Positions 40,700 through 54,530 of a stretch of 64,000 nucleotides of DNA are shown in pieces. The DNA comes from Cardinalis cardinalis. Lineage: Eukaryota; Chordata; Aves; Passeriformes; Cardinalidae. The position numbers were made by a program, and so were the translations under genes. The DNA is taken from the NCBI GenBank assembly GCA_014549065.1, contig JACDOX010000001.1, positions 7,941,736 through 8,005,735 of the forward strand, read 5' to 3'. Within the stretch, counting starts at the first letter, position 1. Every line of letters starts with the position of its first letter. The notes beneath the pieces were generated by a model. The model ran no database searches and had not been told where the DNA came from. It worked only from the letters and a program-made list of their open reading frames with translations.

Positions 40700-42283
40700 A
40701 TGTCCAGGCATGCAAAAAAGCTTAGAGATCACGATATAAATCCATGTCTAGCGGTAAGATGATCAAATTGAGATTGATTTCTGTCTGTACATTTCAATGT
40801 TAAATAATGCACTTTCTAAGGGACTGTTTTGCGGGTAGAACACTGGCATTCTAGCACTTTCCATTAAAAGTTTCTTCAGAGTCTGAAAGTGGGAAGGGCT
40901 GAAAATCTTCCATTATAATAAGCGTGAAATAACAAGTTAATTCCCTATAAATAGGAGTAATACAACTGCTGGCAGTCTCTTAAATTTTCTGTCCCTAAAA
41001 CCAGAGCCTGAAATCCTGGTTAGACAAGCTTGGTTATTTTTTAAAAGGCTTTTGTGAGTTATACCAAGCATCATTGTAAACAAATACTCTGTGGCCTCTG
41101 CACTTACTGTCTGAAGAGTACAGACAGTACTCTATTATCTCCAACTTAAATCACTGCTTGGAAGTACTGATGATCCTTTGTAATAGGTGTTACTTTGCTC
41201 TCTTTGATAGTGTTCTTTCATCTGAAGAGCTTACTCCTATCTTCATAGATATTCTGGGACTTGTTAAAGTATTTAAACACTGAGTACAGTAACTTCCCTC
41301 AGCTCTGAAGTATATTTTCCCCTATTAAAGGAAACAGATGCCACTACAAAATGTATGAGTGACAACAACTATAACAAGGATATGTGTACTGATTACTTTT
41401 TGAAGTACAAAAACTGCAGAAAATTCTGGGTAAGCACAGTAAACTTTCTAAATTTTACTCCCTGCTTTGCTTTATGTATGCTACTTCTGACATGCTGCTT
41501 TCTGAGCCCTTCAAACTCAGCTAAGGATGTTTTTATGGTAACTTACCAGCCCGGGTAGTACCAGTATGTGTTGCTGTAAGACTTAAGCACGTGCACATCA
41601 AAGTACTTCACTTGATTGTTCTGGGTTTACTCTCTTAGATTGNGAGTCAGTGTTCTTGCAGTACCTGATGTTTTCCTTTGAACTTGAGTCACATATTTCT
41701 AGTAATAATTTCTCTTTTAAACTGATGCAGTAAAAAAATTCTGAGGCAAGGTAAGGTTATCTGGTTTCCCACTGGCTTGGATCATGTTTACTTTAACCTG
41801 ATATAAAGCTTATTTGGTGGTGGAGAAATACCACGAGGATCTATGTGCAGTTAAACTGTTTTCTGCTGTTTCCTTATACCATTGAAGTAAAGAGGTTTTA
41901 GCTTAGCCTTTAAATACTTGTGCAAACTACAAAAAAAACTGTTTACAGACAATTGTGCGTTGGTCTGGCATAGAGTAATGGGAATACTGATTGCACTGTA
42001 TTCTGAAGCAGCAAGGTAAACTATCAAGTATCTTGAACTAACTACTAGTACATTTAGTTATCAGCTAATCAGGCTTTTAGAGTACTGGGTCTTGATATAT
42101 AAAGCATTTTTCTATTAAAGAATCTTGTTCATTCAGAGCTCAGGGAAATCTGTTCTCATGGTCACCTTGTTCTATTTTCAGCATGGAATTATGATGCAAA
42201 GGAAGAGAAATGGTGTGAAACCAGAGATGCCCTCAGCAGAAGAAAGAAAGAAAATCTTGGAATCAATGGGGAAGCCCTACTGA
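40700..42283 (+). CDS. CHCHD7: CHCHD7, twin CX9C mitochondrial protein (three coding exons, complete)
   Basis: Coding exons are 40,700-40,753, 41,331-41,429 and 42,182-42,283 (stop TGA at 42,281). Every junction is a standard AG/GT boundary in phase 0, giving 18+33+33 = 84 residues against 85 in human. The protein has a twin CX9C motif: Cys16-X9-Cys26 and Cys37-X9-Cys47, which would form two disulfides holding a helix hairpin. Stretches such as DINPC, YFLKYKNCRKFW and MQRKRNGVKP match human CHCHD7 closely as I remember it. Proteins of this fold are imported into the mitochondrial intermembrane space and oxidised by the CHCHD4/MIA40 relay; the precise role of CHCHD7 is not settled. The start is the first ATG in the exon (A at -3). 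The frame stays open upstream through exon 1 but holds no earlier ATG, and this start fits the family length. Introns are about 2.7 kb, 577 and 752 bases. Confidence 0.96.
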
Positions 42284-43200
42284 CTAGAAATCTGAATTGA
42301 TTGACTGTTGTCACTGTACATATGAAGACTTGGCAGCAGCAAGTTACCATCTTATGAACTGGATTTTACAGTTGCCATATGTTGGATTAAAATAAGATCT
42401 TAAATTTTGAAATGTGGGAGCTTTCTAGGATAGAATTTCCTGGGTTTGTTTCTACTTCCTGTCATAGGAACCTGGCCTCTTTTATTGGAAGATATGGGTC
42501 TCAATGCAACTTGTGTAGAAACTTTTGGAAGTAGAAACTACCTTGCTGTGAAGTGCTAAATATAAAATTAATGGGACTTGAAGAAAGCCTGTTTGAAAAG
42601 ATGGGTTGGTGAGCGTTGCAGTGTGGCTCTAAGGCTGGAGCAAGTTGAAAGGCTGGTACATGCAACATGTTTGTTGCACTCAGCTGTTCTGCTCAGTAGT
42701 ATGGATTTACCATGTGTGATTTCATCACTATTTTCACATGTTGAATTCTGTGTCCCCGGTTTAACTAAGACTGTTCATGAACTAAAATCCTAAGTCCAAC
42801 AAGCCTTTTATTGGGTCTGCCACTGCACTTGCCAGTGACAGCAGAAGCTTGCAGTAAGTCAGATCTGCAAGCTGTGCTAGTTAGAAGGTTAGAGAGACGA
42901 GTGAAGATAAAACTGAACTCCTCAGGTCTGAGCTGCATAATAACTTCTGTGGATAGTAAATAGATACTTTGGTGGCGAGCAGGCAGGGGGAACNTGCAGA
43001 CATGTAAACAGATCCTCTGAGTGACATAGCAGGTTTAACTATAGCACATCTATCTAAGACTCTGGACAGCTGAAACCTGGGGTTTGGAAATGCTTACTCA
43101 TACGAGATTACAGAGCTCAGTTTAAACAGGTACTCTAATCTTAAATAAGGTTGATTCTTTAGCTAAATTGAACAACTAATAAATGTAAACATGTTGCTGT
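42284..43200 (+). terminator. CHCHD7: CHCHD7 3' UTR with two candidate poly(A) signals
   Basis: Downstream of the stop codon there is an ATTAAA at 42,386-42,391 followed by a G/T-rich stretch, which would give a 3' UTR of a little over 100 bases. A canonical AATAAA lies at 43,178-43,183, also followed by T/G-rich sequence, and could serve a longer isoform. Transcript ends cannot be chosen from sequence alone. Confidence 0.45.
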
Positions 43201-43838
43201 CTAGTGGAAACAGTGTTTTTTACCTTTTATCTTCCTGGTGTCCTGTCTTAAAAGCTTGTATCCCGTGATAAAACAGAAAAACTACTGTCATGAGCTCAGG
43301 TTCCATGTGAAATCCTTTAGTTCTTACTGGGATCAACTTGGCAGAACTCTGGCTGACCTCATGAAGGATAGTGTAAAAGTGTTGTCTCTCTACTTAGACT
43401 TTTTGGAAAGACTTCATGGCTTTCTGTTTGTCCTGTCTGGCTTGTCTTTTTTCTTTCCACTGTAGGCCTATTTCTTTGCTTGCTGTGATTTTAGGCTGTT
43501 TCCTTGTTTGATTGGACTAGCAACTCCACAAAAATCTGCTTTTGCTCTTCCTTTCTGCTCTCTGTTTACATCTGAGTTTTGAAATTGATTGATCCTACCC
43601 TCTCTGTTGGAATGAGCATGTAACTCTATGCCTTTTGAGTATGCAGTACTCCAAGCAAAGCTGTACAGCCTTCAAACATGTCACAATTTCTCTTGTCGGT
43701 TCCTGGCAAGAAAAAGGTACTTTCTTCCATCAAGACCATAAGATTCTTTATTTNGAATTACTTTCTCTTCACCTAAAGTGCAAACTTTGACATTTTCCTC
43801 TTTTTGTAGTCAGGGGTTTTTATTGTTGTTGTCTCTGG

Positions 43839-43912
43839 TTGTTTGTTTTTTGGTGGGAGGTTTTTTTTGTTTTTTGTTTTGTTTTTGTTTTGGGGGTTTT
43901 TGTTTGCTTTTG
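43839..43912 (+). repeat. T/G-rich low-complexity tract
   Basis: Almost only T and G, with repeated GTTTTTTG-like units. It is part of a wider pyrimidine-rich block (about 43,400-44,700) that produces long hydrophobic or, on the other strand, lysine/arginine-rich chance open frames. Confidence 0.85.
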
Positions 43913-46164
43913 TTCCGCTGTGTGTGGAGCTGAATATACTTTCATTCTAGATTCAAGGGCTTGCTCTTTTCTGACACATCCTTGCTATCTTTTAATACCC
44001 TCCTACATACCAATCTTTCATAATTTTTTTTTGCCCATTTGACACCAGTTCTTTTTTGACTTTAATATTTTGGTCTCTTCTCATTGCAGTTTTTTCTAGT
44101 ACCTTTGTTTCATCTCTGATCTAATGGTATAGTCTTGCAGTGACTTTCTAATACAGCTCCTTTTGAAGGTTGTGTGTTCTCTGTTCTCTTTAATAGTGAG
44201 AGAACTTCTTGCTTTCATTAAGCATAGCCGTAATACTTCCTCATTAACCATGCCTCTCTTTGATCTTCTTGTTCATCTGCAAATTTTGGGGAGCTGTTGT
44301 TCTCTTCCTTAGGGCTGTGTCTCTTCGGACTCTTCTGCCTTTGCTGCCTTCTTGGCTTTTTGCCTCTCTTGGTGTGTCTAAGGGCACCTTCTCTCCTACT
44401 TGGCACAGATTTGTCATTTGCCACCTCTGCTGTATCTTGGGACATGTTCTTTGCTCCTATGGCTTTAACTACTATTCTAGTGCTTGCTGTTTTTCTGTTG
44501 CTGTGCTCTTAAATTCTGGACTTATGTGCAAATCTTCATTATATTTTATGTGCAAGAAAAACATCATCTTGTTCTTGAGGTGGGTATTCCTATTCTTTGC
44601 ATAAGCTCAAGTTCCTTAAAATTGCCTCATTTATCCTAGGATTTCCTTTCAGGTCTCCTTTGCATGTAGAAATGCTCTTTCTCTTAGGTTAATTGTTGCA
44701 CTTGTAAGTTGTTTGGTTTTTTTTTCCCCCCGACAATATTTGCTCAGGAAGTTTCCACTAATGTTATTTTCTTTTAAAGGATGACTGGCCTATCTTTTGG
44801 CATTGATAAGTACCCTGTGCTGCTTTGTAAAGTGTTTGTAAAGAACTAGTACTGGTCTTCAGAAAATCAGAGAAGATGCATTACTGCTTTCAGGTGTCAG
44901 TGCCACAATGTGGGATCACAGGATGAGCTAAGGCACATGTAATGCAGGAAGAGTAGTCTAACATCAGATTTCTGATCATCAGTGGATGTACATGGTAAGC
45001 TCCCTGTGGATGTTACAACAAAAATTAGTTTAGTGTACAACTGAGGGCAATTTAAGCAGTGACCTTGTTGATTTAATTCAGGTAATCAGTAATCTGTTGT
45101 AGGAAATGTCATTTATTTCCATTGCATGTTCCTTACTGTTAAATAACACAAGTTTATAAGAAATCTTGAGGGAGCAAGGAGTTTTCTTCCGCATGTTGTA
45201 ATGTCTCTCAGGAGTGATCTGTTACTTGAGTATGAGTTTTTATTATTNTTATCCCTCACTTGAGGTTGCTGTTCTTGCTTTCACTGCTGAAGCTCGAGTG
45301 GTAAAGTGTGATAGCTTAAACATAGGCTCTTACAAGTTGAGATCTTTCCATTAATTTTTGTAGTGTGATTAACTACGTTTGGTTGTGAGCCAAAGATAAT
45401 GGTCTTTTCTTCATACCTGAGAGCTTACATTCCACACTTTATGAACCAGAGGTAAGCTGCAGTCTGCCTCTCTTACTGGACAAAAAAACCCTAAAACCTG
45501 GGCTGCATTAGTAATTTCCCTAAAGCACACTCTTGTATGTTAACCCAGGAAGTGTAACACAGTGGATCAATATAATTAAGAAACAAGGAAGGGACTATGG
45601 GTTAGGTTTTGGTTTTGGGTTTTTTTTTTTAAATACATGTAATTACTCACTTTGCTTGTGATACAAGGACCTGATCTGGATAGTGGCATTAATATTTGAT
45701 AATTTTTTCGTTTGACAGCTGGATGGTGCTGTTGCACAACAGACTGAAAACAGAAGCAGTCCACCCACTACTAGCTCTTTCAAGCTTTTTTGGTCTCTTC
45801 CCACAGAGGTAGCAGAATTCAACCAATAGAAAGGAAAGATTGATCCTGTCTCAACACAATAAACAGGAAAGGAGGACAGGAGTCTAAATCATTGCTGGGA
45901 AGTAGGAGATTTCTGTGCAGCCTGAGAAGCCTTAGAATATGGTCCTTGATAGATTTTTTTCAGTGTGCTCATTTGATCACAGCTAGGCACTGAGCAGCAG
46001 CTGTAGGCTTTCTCCCNGGTCTGGGTGAATATCCTGATTCCCATCTGTACATTTTTGTCTTCTCATTTTTTCTGTTACTCTACAGTGCAAGGCCTTGTCT
46101 GGCTCAGAGTCTTCTGCTACCACAATTGGGATGAGCCTGTGCTCCTGGAGATGTTCAAAGGAAG

Positions 46165-46330
46165 TTCACAGAATTGCAGAGTATGCTCATTTGGAAAGGA
46201 CCCACAAGGATCATTGAATCCAAGTTATCTAGATCTAGAGTCCTGAAAATTTCTTTGGATTTAGCTGAAGCTTTTGAAAGGCAGGGAGTTGAATCAACTG
46301 CTCCAAGTCTCTTTCATGATTTCTAATGAA
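46165..46330 (-). mobile_element. CR1 LINE fragment (antisense, degraded)
   Basis: The segment 'ttcacagaattgcagagtat', 'aaaggacccacaaggatcat' and 'tgaatccaa' corresponds to the reverse complement of the CR1 3' end. The rest is degraded. It contains a 12-base palindrome TCTAGATCTAGA at 46,228-46,239. Confidence 0.65.
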
Positions 46331-48424
46331 ACTTTTGCACTCAAGTGATGAAAAATATGTGCATAGATGAGCTTTTGGTAAAACTTTTGCAGAACAGATA
46401 AGATGAATTTAGAGTACAAAACGTTATGCTGCTCTAATGCATTTGGAGACAGCCCTTAACTCATGTTAAAAGTATCTACATATTTAAAGTCCGTCTTCCA
46501 AAATAGCCATGAAAGAAGTAATTACTGTGTGGGAAAACACCATTGCAAGCTTTTGTTTTCTTGGAAAAATCTCGGGCAACTGGAAGAAATAGCTCTGTAA
46601 GTATTAAAGTAGTAAAAAGTAAAACAAGCTGGCTACTTCAGAATATTTTAATTTTTATTGCAACCTATTTGATATGAAGGAGAAAAACGGAAGTACTGCA
46701 TTTATATTAACTAAATGCAGTGGATCATTTAATTGCTTTATGATATATATGATACCATATATAGTAACTCAAACCATCAGATTGTGAATAAGTAATTTTT
46801 CTGTTCTTCAGGCTTCTACCTTGATGACTCCTATCTCAAAATCCTTTTTTGGAAGAATTGTTCTGAAGATCCTCAATCATTACTTGCTCTTACAAGTCCC
46901 ACTACCCTTGAGCTATGTCTTTACCTATTTTACTTCAATAAACTGCTATGCACTTCTAAACACTTCAAGTGACTGGCAGAACACAACAGAATTCTGCATA
47001 GAACAAAATTGAGCTAGTGTCTGTCAAAATGGAACACAATTGTAACAAGGTCATGTGTAATGACAAAGATTATGCTCAAGTTAGAAATGAGGTATTGACT
47101 AAATACACTAAAAGCAATTCACAGCTCTAAGACAAATTTACAATAGTAGAAATAGTGTAGGGACAATAGGGGCCATCAGCTCACACCTGACTTTGAAGAA
47201 TCTAAAAATTTTTAATTGATGATAAAAGATTGCAGTTGTTTTGGAAAAAATTTTGCAGTGCTTTTATTGAAATAGCCTGCTGGTAATATTTTGTTACTGT
47301 ATCACACATGGATCTCACATTTTTGTTTCCCTGAAATGGGGTTCCCTGAGCAGTCCTTGTCTGCAGAGTTGCCTGCAGCTGTTGAAGTTGTCAGCGAATG
47401 TGGTTATTTTACAAATAGGGTGGCATTTTCTTCTATTTTTATTAAATAGTGGAATTGAATGAAGTTGCTGCATTGGAATATGTCAGTCATACAGTGCTTG
47501 CTTCAACCTATAAGTTACAAAAGGATAGGATGAAGCTAACAAGATAAATCCTTAGGTAGGGGGTGCACTGAATTTACCATATCCTGCAATATCAGTTTTG
47601 AGTACTTTCTGCCTGTATTTTTTCTGATGNTGAATGAATTTGAATGGATGTTACTGATAATCCAAGAAATGCTGTGTTTTGGTATTTATCTATGTGACAG
47701 GTAAACTAAAGTAGTTCTTAAAGGTGACAGTTCAAGATCTTGGAAAAACTCCTTTGACTTTCAGATTGAAAATGAACATGTCTTGAGGGTTCTATACCTG
47801 TTGCCTGTTGTGTTTAGACATCAAAAGCCTATGGATGACAGAAACTTTGATCCCAGAAGTCTCTGGTTCTTCATGTTCTACCTTGCACTTTCATGCTGAC
47901 AGTGCTGATGGACTGCTTATTCCTACCTCAACACTGCTGGGATTTATGGAAAAAATATTTCATCAGCCTTGAGGATTGACTGTGAAGTCTGCTAGGGTGT
48001 AGGTGAACAGAAGGAAATTTATTTTTCTGCAAGATGGTGTTTTAATGGCTATCTTTACAGTCATTCCCTTCAGCAACTGCTGTTCCATGTNCCTTCTTCC
48101 TCCCTCCAGCAGGTGCCTCTGTGTGATCCCCAGCATCAGTGCTAACACAGACTTCTACCCTGGGGCATGTATCCAGCTGCCTAATAGCAAAGGGAAAAGG
48201 GGATAAGCATTGTTCTTCAGCCCAGCTGGACCTCTGAGCACCTCTCTTGTATCCCTGGGCTGGAAGGGACAATGTAGGGTGTCTGAGTAAGCAGCAAAAT
48301 ACAAGAAGCAAATACTGAAGTTACAGCTGCTCTCACTGGTCAGAAGAGGCTTTCTGTGCTTGAAAAAAGGCTTAGCTATTCAAAGCTGTGAGCACTCAGG
48401 TGCTGTGGTTCTTAAACTCAGAGC

Positions 48425-48830
48425 TGTACGATTAGGACCAGCTGTTACCCTGGCATTACCCAGTCCACCATCAAACCCTGTCCCTGAGCACCACATCTAC
48501 ACATCTTTCCAGTAGCTCCAGAAATGTGAATCCACCACTCCCTTGGGCAGTCTCTTCCAATGGTTGACAACCCTTTTGGTGAAGAAAATTTTCCAAGTCT
48601 CCAATCTAAAGCTCCCCTAGCAAAACATGAGGCCTTTTCCTCTTGTTTGTTAGTTGGGAGAAGAAACTCTCACCTTATTACAAGCTGCTTTCAGGTTGTT
48701 GCTGAGAGCAATGAGGTCCCACACTGAGCATCCTTTTCTCCTGGCTAAANAACCCCAGTTCCATTAGCTGCNTCTCATAAAACTTGTGCTCTAGACCCTT
48801 CTCAAAGAATGCCTAGCCTTCATGGACTTG
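48425..48830 (-). mobile_element. CR1 LINE fragment (antisense)
   Basis: Antisense CR1 phrases occur in order: 'accctgtccctgagcaccac', 'gggcagtctcttccaatggt', 'cttttcctcttgtttgt', 'ggctaaanaaccccagttcc' and 'gtgctctagacccttctcaa'. The 3' tail is missing at the left edge and the right edge is approximate. Confidence 0.85.
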
Positions 48831-51800
48831 TTTGCCCCTCAGGACTACTTCCAAAGCAGTGGTATCAACCAGGCTCCCAAACAGCCCAAAATCTGTCCAG
48901 TGGGTGTCCAATGTGGCACTTCTGCTGGACACATCTCCCTCCTACCCCTCTACCTGCTCCCTTCCTGAGAATCAAAAACTCATTTCATGATTGCATGCCC
49001 CAGATGGTTTCCAGCAGTCCTTTTCTGTTCACAACCAGGGTGTCTTCCCTAGTTGGCTCCTTCATCAGCTCTGTTAGAAGTTTTCTTCCACACTCCAGGA
49101 ATGTCCTGGGCTGTTTTCTCTCTTCTGTGCTTTATGAGGTGGCAAGTAGATAGAAGGAACCATGGTCTCCTAGCACCTTCAGCCAGGCAGTCTAAATAGT
49201 CTCTACAGTGTGCTCATCTATTTTGTCACAGATGTGCTCACACTGCAATTGCGTGTTGCAAGCATATGTGTATGAGGAGCAGAAAACTATGGAAAAGGCT
49301 CACTGGTAGGTCTTTACTTACATCTGCATCAAAAGCAGCTTTCAGGTTTCTGTCCTTTAAATGTTAATGTTCAAAACCCTGGCAATCAATTACAATAATA
49401 AATAACACTTAGTGTTGCTGTGAGACAAGAAGAGTTCACGAAATGCTTTGATTTTCTGTGGTGTAGGAAAATTTCCAGCCAGGAGTTGGTAGAAAGCATC
49501 AGTGTCTCTTTCTCCTCCAGTCTGGCAGCTGCAGGAAATCAGCCTGCCAGAAAAGCTGCTATAAAGCTGGATGTTAGCAAACAGGCAGCTCCTTGAGTCG
49601 GGGAAATCTCTTTCTCTGACCCAAATGGGTACAGATCAACCCAGTTTTGTACAGGTCTGGAAATGCAGGCTGCTCATTTTTGATTGTACTGGTGAAGTAA
49701 TTTGTTGCTGATTATTGCTACCAGTTGGCTTCTGTAAAGCTCCAAGAAGCTGACACTGTTTCTAAAATCAGAGCAATTTGGTAACTTAAAATATTGATTA
49801 ATTTGGTTTTGTTCACATCCTTTCTTGGGTCTAGAATTGCTGTTTACTTGTAAAAAATGATTCTTTGGGTGAGTTTTTCCTTGTGATTTATTTCCAGTTC
49901 AGCTTTCACATTGCTAGATTCTGCACCAACCCAAGAGAAAACACATTTGCTGTTCAGTAAGGGATTAATACCATTGATGAGATGTGCCTGACGCAGGAGG
50001 TTCACAGATGTTCTTGCACAAGCCTTTAGAAGGACATTCAACATGTGGCATTGCAGGAACATACTCAGCAAATCGCTAGGTAAGAAAATTGACTTAATAA
50101 ACCTCTTTTCGTCAAACTAGATAGAACCAAATCAGGTACTTTGCTGAGAAATTTTTATTTATTAGTGCAGTATAATTTGCTGCTTACCAAGCTCTGGTTC
50201 AGGCAGTGTTTGTGAGGGGAAGGCACGGTGGTGTTGGGAGGAGGTTTCCTGCTGGAAGACGGCAGCTCTGCTGGGAGCGCAGCGGTGCTTGCTGCAGAGA
50301 TGCTCCTCCTCTGCGTCCTTAAGGAAGGGACACAACACATTGCTACACAACCCATCCCAAAAAAATCCCTTGACATGAAAACCAAAGAAAGCTGAGCTGT
50401 TTGGTAGCCTGTTTACTGCTTTTCATTTCATCAGTGATAAACATCAGAGACAAGCTAAAGTAGGAAATTGTCAGAACAGCAGAAGGCATCCTAGGACTCT
50501 GCTTCTGGTCTCATAATTATTTCTGGGGTTTCTAACAAGGGGTACCATTCACTGTGCTACCTTCACATGCATAAACCCTTTTGTGGGTAGTGAACNTGTT
50601 GGCATATGCAGAGTTCTTTCAAAAGTCCATATTCAATACAGATTTCAGCATCTGGACAACAAGTTATCTCTCTGTATCCCCAAGTAGCACAGNAGTTGGC
50701 CATGTTTTATAATTAAGTGTGATTTCTCAAAAGANAGACTATTGCAGGAAAAGGAAATTCTTCCATCAGAAGCTGCCTCCCTGTATCTTTTTCTGTCCTG
50801 GAAGATATGTGTGGTATTTGGGATATGCTTTTCTTCATAGTGGTTCTTGGATTAAGGATCATGTGCTTTGNATTTTGCCTAACAGGTGGCCTGTCAGGTA
50901 GCTCACAGGTAATGTTGACTCGCACAGTATTTATCCAAATGACCTTAAAATGNTTTATTCAAAGAAACAAAATGAAGGTCATAGCCTTTCCCACCTCAAC
51001 CCCCCCATTCCAATAGCTGAAGTAGTGACATCTAATATTGGTTTGCCAGATTATTTCATGTAGTGTCACAAGAGACCCTACCTANCAAAACAGTAGTCAG
51101 CATATGCTGGATAATGTAATAAGTGTAGAAGTAATAAAGTGGTATCATGGGTGGTGAAACACAGGGCTTTTNGGAGGCCTTACTCTAAGAAAAGCCATGA
51201 TAAGGACCTGCCTTCATAATAAGGTATGAAACTGTCATTCTGGCAGTCTAGTAAGTTCTTTTTGACACTGGGAGAATGATACCTACCCAGGAACAGCAGG
51301 ACATAATAATTNGAGTTCCTGTTCTACAAATAAGGGTAATATAAACAAAGTTTTCCTCCTATACATTTCTTAAACTACTTATGGTATTTATGTAGATCAT
51401 ATTACTAGNACCTTTTTTCCTCAGGTACTAAAAATCCCTAATTCTTGAGAGAAAAAATAAAGGTGTTTGTCAGTAGCTTGGTGCTTCTTATGCATCTGCC
51501 TTGAATTTTTCCCTGCTATGGAGGACAGCTAAGATTTAATTAACTACAAGCAGAAAAAGAACTTCTAAATTCCTCATTAAGACCATATTCTCCCAGCTGG
51601 GCTGAAAAAAAAGAAAAAAATATGCAAGCAATGGCAGTTAATGGCATTTCCAAATAGGTCTTCTCTAATCCTATTAACAAGATGCGTAGTTTGTACCTTT
51701 ACCAATAGTTTAATCCCACTCTTCATGTTCTTANACCTTCATCCAAGTTCCTCAAGAAGTTGAACCACATGGTAAATTCAAGTCTCTCCTCCCATCTGGA

Positions 51801-53799
51801 GAAGTTGGTGCAAAAAAAGAAGATATGGGAATATTTTGNTTCTACTCATGTTCCCTTAGAGAAACAGCTTTTCTTGGGAAGCTGAAGCCTAGTTCTAGTC
51901 CAGTTTTCTTGTCCTGAGGTAAACCCAAAGTTTGCCTTTGAGAAGACAAGTGTGTTCACTTTATTCACCTCTACCCTTGATGGCAGAAATTGTTTTCAAC
52001 CCAGGCTGCATGGTCACAGTGGAAGTGCAGTAAATGCTCCTGTTCTGTGGAAACTACAGATCAAAGTGACTATTGAGACTTATTTTAACTGTAGCCAAGT
52101 GTTCTGAAGTATTACACAGTCTGTGAATTTGTTTTTTCTGCACTGTTAATGAATAATCCACTGTGTACCTTTATGTTGCGAAGTTTGGTGTTTCAATTGT
52201 TCATTGCAGAACATGGAAAGCAACTAATTATTACTAGTTTGTTTGGGTTTTTTTTTAAAGTGGTGCCCATGATTAGTAGACAAAACATTGTAAGGTGAGA
52301 TAAATTGAAGGGCTGAGCTTTCTAACAGCTCACCATTGCTCCCTTTACCCTGTCCCATTGCCTAAGAACAGCTCATCTTCAACCTTCCACCAGTTTTTAC
52401 ACTTGCTGGGTCCTTCACTGGACTGTTCTCATTTGCTAACAAAGCACCTTAAAGGGTAGAGCTTCTTTGTGGGCAGTGACTGGTCTTACATAATTTCACA
52501 CTTGAACAAAGTGATCATGCAGGCACTGGGACACAGGAGCCTCAGGCACAAAGCAGCATTTGCTTACAGATAACCATTTGTGATTGCTGCTCTTCTGTTC
52601 AGTTGTGGACATTTAAGCCAAGTGACCTCCCATGTAAGCCTGCATTACCACCAACCAAAGTGATGAGTCAAGACTGCAACAGCTCACATCCTCTGTGGCT
52701 CACCAGAGAGACCTCTAACACCAAAATACTCTAGCTGCATGTCAGTGNCTTCAATTCCAATTTTCCCATCTAATTGTTTAACAACAAAATTCTGCAAAAA
52801 AAAGAAGTCTGACTAACTAATCATGAGTATTGCTTCCTGTTTTCTGAAGCTAAACCCAGAACAACGGTTTGTGTAATGATGATGAGCTGTTAAATAAAAT
52901 TAAGTCTCCTTCCCTATGGACTTCATAATAAAAATTGTAAACAATGTTTGGCAAACAAAGCTGCAGGCCTATGGGCTGTCATTCCCAGATGGCATGAATT
53001 AGTGGAGAAAGGTTTGTTGTGCTTCCCTTCCCCAGCCACCCACCCCTCCCTGGGTTTTGCATGTGCTAGCTTTGGACAGGGGTGACTCAGCTGCTGGTGA
53101 ATCACCTGCTGAAGTGATGAAAGTGTTGGCTTGGCTGCAGTTCCTCAAGCAACAGTGAACTGTCAAGGCAGACTGGCAAGAGAATAATTGTCTGCAGCTG
53201 GGAGAATTTTTGTGCTTGCACATCTTGATTTGCTGCTATTAGAGGTTGCACAGACACTACTGTGATTTCAAAAATGCCTATTGAAATCTTGCTTGCTAAA
53301 AAAAACTTCCTTNTGCAACTGTTTATTCATGATAGGGATTTTCATAGGCATTGCTCAAAAGCTGACTTCATGAGACAACCGGCTGGTGAATGGNTCATGT
53401 ACAATGTAACTGGAGAAATGCTCCTAAGGGATGTATCACTGTTTTCCTATTGGTGACCTCCAACCAAGNAGATTGTTCCAGAAAAATATATGAGGTCAAG
53501 TAAATCCTTCTGAAATCTTGCTACTTCAAATTACTGTTTTCTGGATTGGTGGTGGTGGAGAAAGAAGGAAAACTAAAAACCACATGGAAAACTGCCAGGC
53601 TCTACGTCCCTACATGTCCAACCAGCTGCTCAGGAGAAAAACATGGAAAACTTATTGTCACTATGTGGAAAGTCTAAATGTCTTTTACAAATGAGACTGT
53701 TTGAGAGATGATACAGATCAATGTTAGTTTATTACAATAATTTTTAACTTACGCGAGCAATGTGCCTTTATTCTGTGTTGGTATCTTCTTCACCTTAAT

Positions 53800-54500
53800 A
53801 GTCAAAGAATCGCAGAATCGTTTTGCTTGGAAAAGACCTCTGAGGTCATTGAATCCAACCTATGACCAAACACCACTATGTCAACTAGACCATGGTACTG
53901 TCACATCCAGTCTTTCTTTAAACACTGCCAGGGATGGTAACTCTATCCCCTCCCTGGGCATTCAATGCTTAACAACCCTGTGTATGAAAAAGGTCCTCCT
54001 GATGTTCGCCCTGAACCTCCCCTGGCACAGCTTAAGGCTGTGTGCTCTCATCCTGACAATTTGTTACCTGGGAGAAGAGGCCAACTCCCCACCTTGCTCC
54101 TTTCAGGNAATCGCAGAGAGTGATAAGGCCCCACCAGAGCCCCCTTTGCTCCAGGCTAAACAGCCCCAGCTCCCTCAGTCACTCCTCACCAGANTTGTGC
54201 TCCAGACCCTTCACTGGCTTTGTTGCCTTTCTCTTGAAANGCTCCAGAACCAAAATGTCCCTCCTGATCTGAGGGGCCGAGAACTGAACACAGGACTCAA
54301 GGCATGGCCTCACCAATGCTGGGTACATGGGGACAATCACTGCCCTGCTCCTGCTGGCCACACTATTGCTGATACAGGATGCCACTGGCCTCCTGGGCAC
54401 ACGCTGGCTCATGGTCAGTTGCTGTTGCCCAGCACCTCCAGGTCATTTTCCACCAGGCTGCTTTCTGGACACTCTGCCCAGCCTGTACAGGCAGTAGTAG
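53800..54500 (-). mobile_element. CR1 LINE fragment, longest copy in the window (antisense)
   Basis: It starts at the reverse-complemented CR1 3' end ('gaatcgcagaatcg', then 'gaaaagacctctgaggtcat'). It runs in order through the 3' UTR and end of ORF2 region, with 'cactgccagggatggtaact', 'ctgggagaagaggccaactc', 'ggctaaacagccccagctcc', 'gtgctccagacccttcactg' and 'aggcatggcctcaccaatgc'. The 250-codon plus-strand open frame at 53,762-54,514 lies antisense to CR1 and should not be called a gene. Confidence 0.93.
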
Positions 54501-54530
54501 TGTACAGTGTATAGTAGTAGTGTATATGCC
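54494..54530 (+). repeat. TAG/TGTA-rich local duplication
   Basis: Two imperfect copies of a TAGTAGTGTA-containing unit follow directly on the end of the CR1 fragment and may have arisen at its edge. Confidence 0.7.

Noticed and set aside
41355..41558. 67-codon frame beginning MSDNN
   Set aside because: Its first part is CHCHD7 exon 3 read from an internal Met; it then runs through the splice donor into the intron.
44218..44604. Lys/Arg-rich minus-strand frame and 114-codon hydrophobic plus-strand frame
   Set aside because: Both are mirror products of a pyrimidine-rich tract; no domain, splice site or promoter supports them.
53762..54514. 250-codon plus-strand open frame, the longest in the window
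   Set aside because: It lies antisense to a CR1 LINE fragment, contains several N bases and has no family resemblance of its own.
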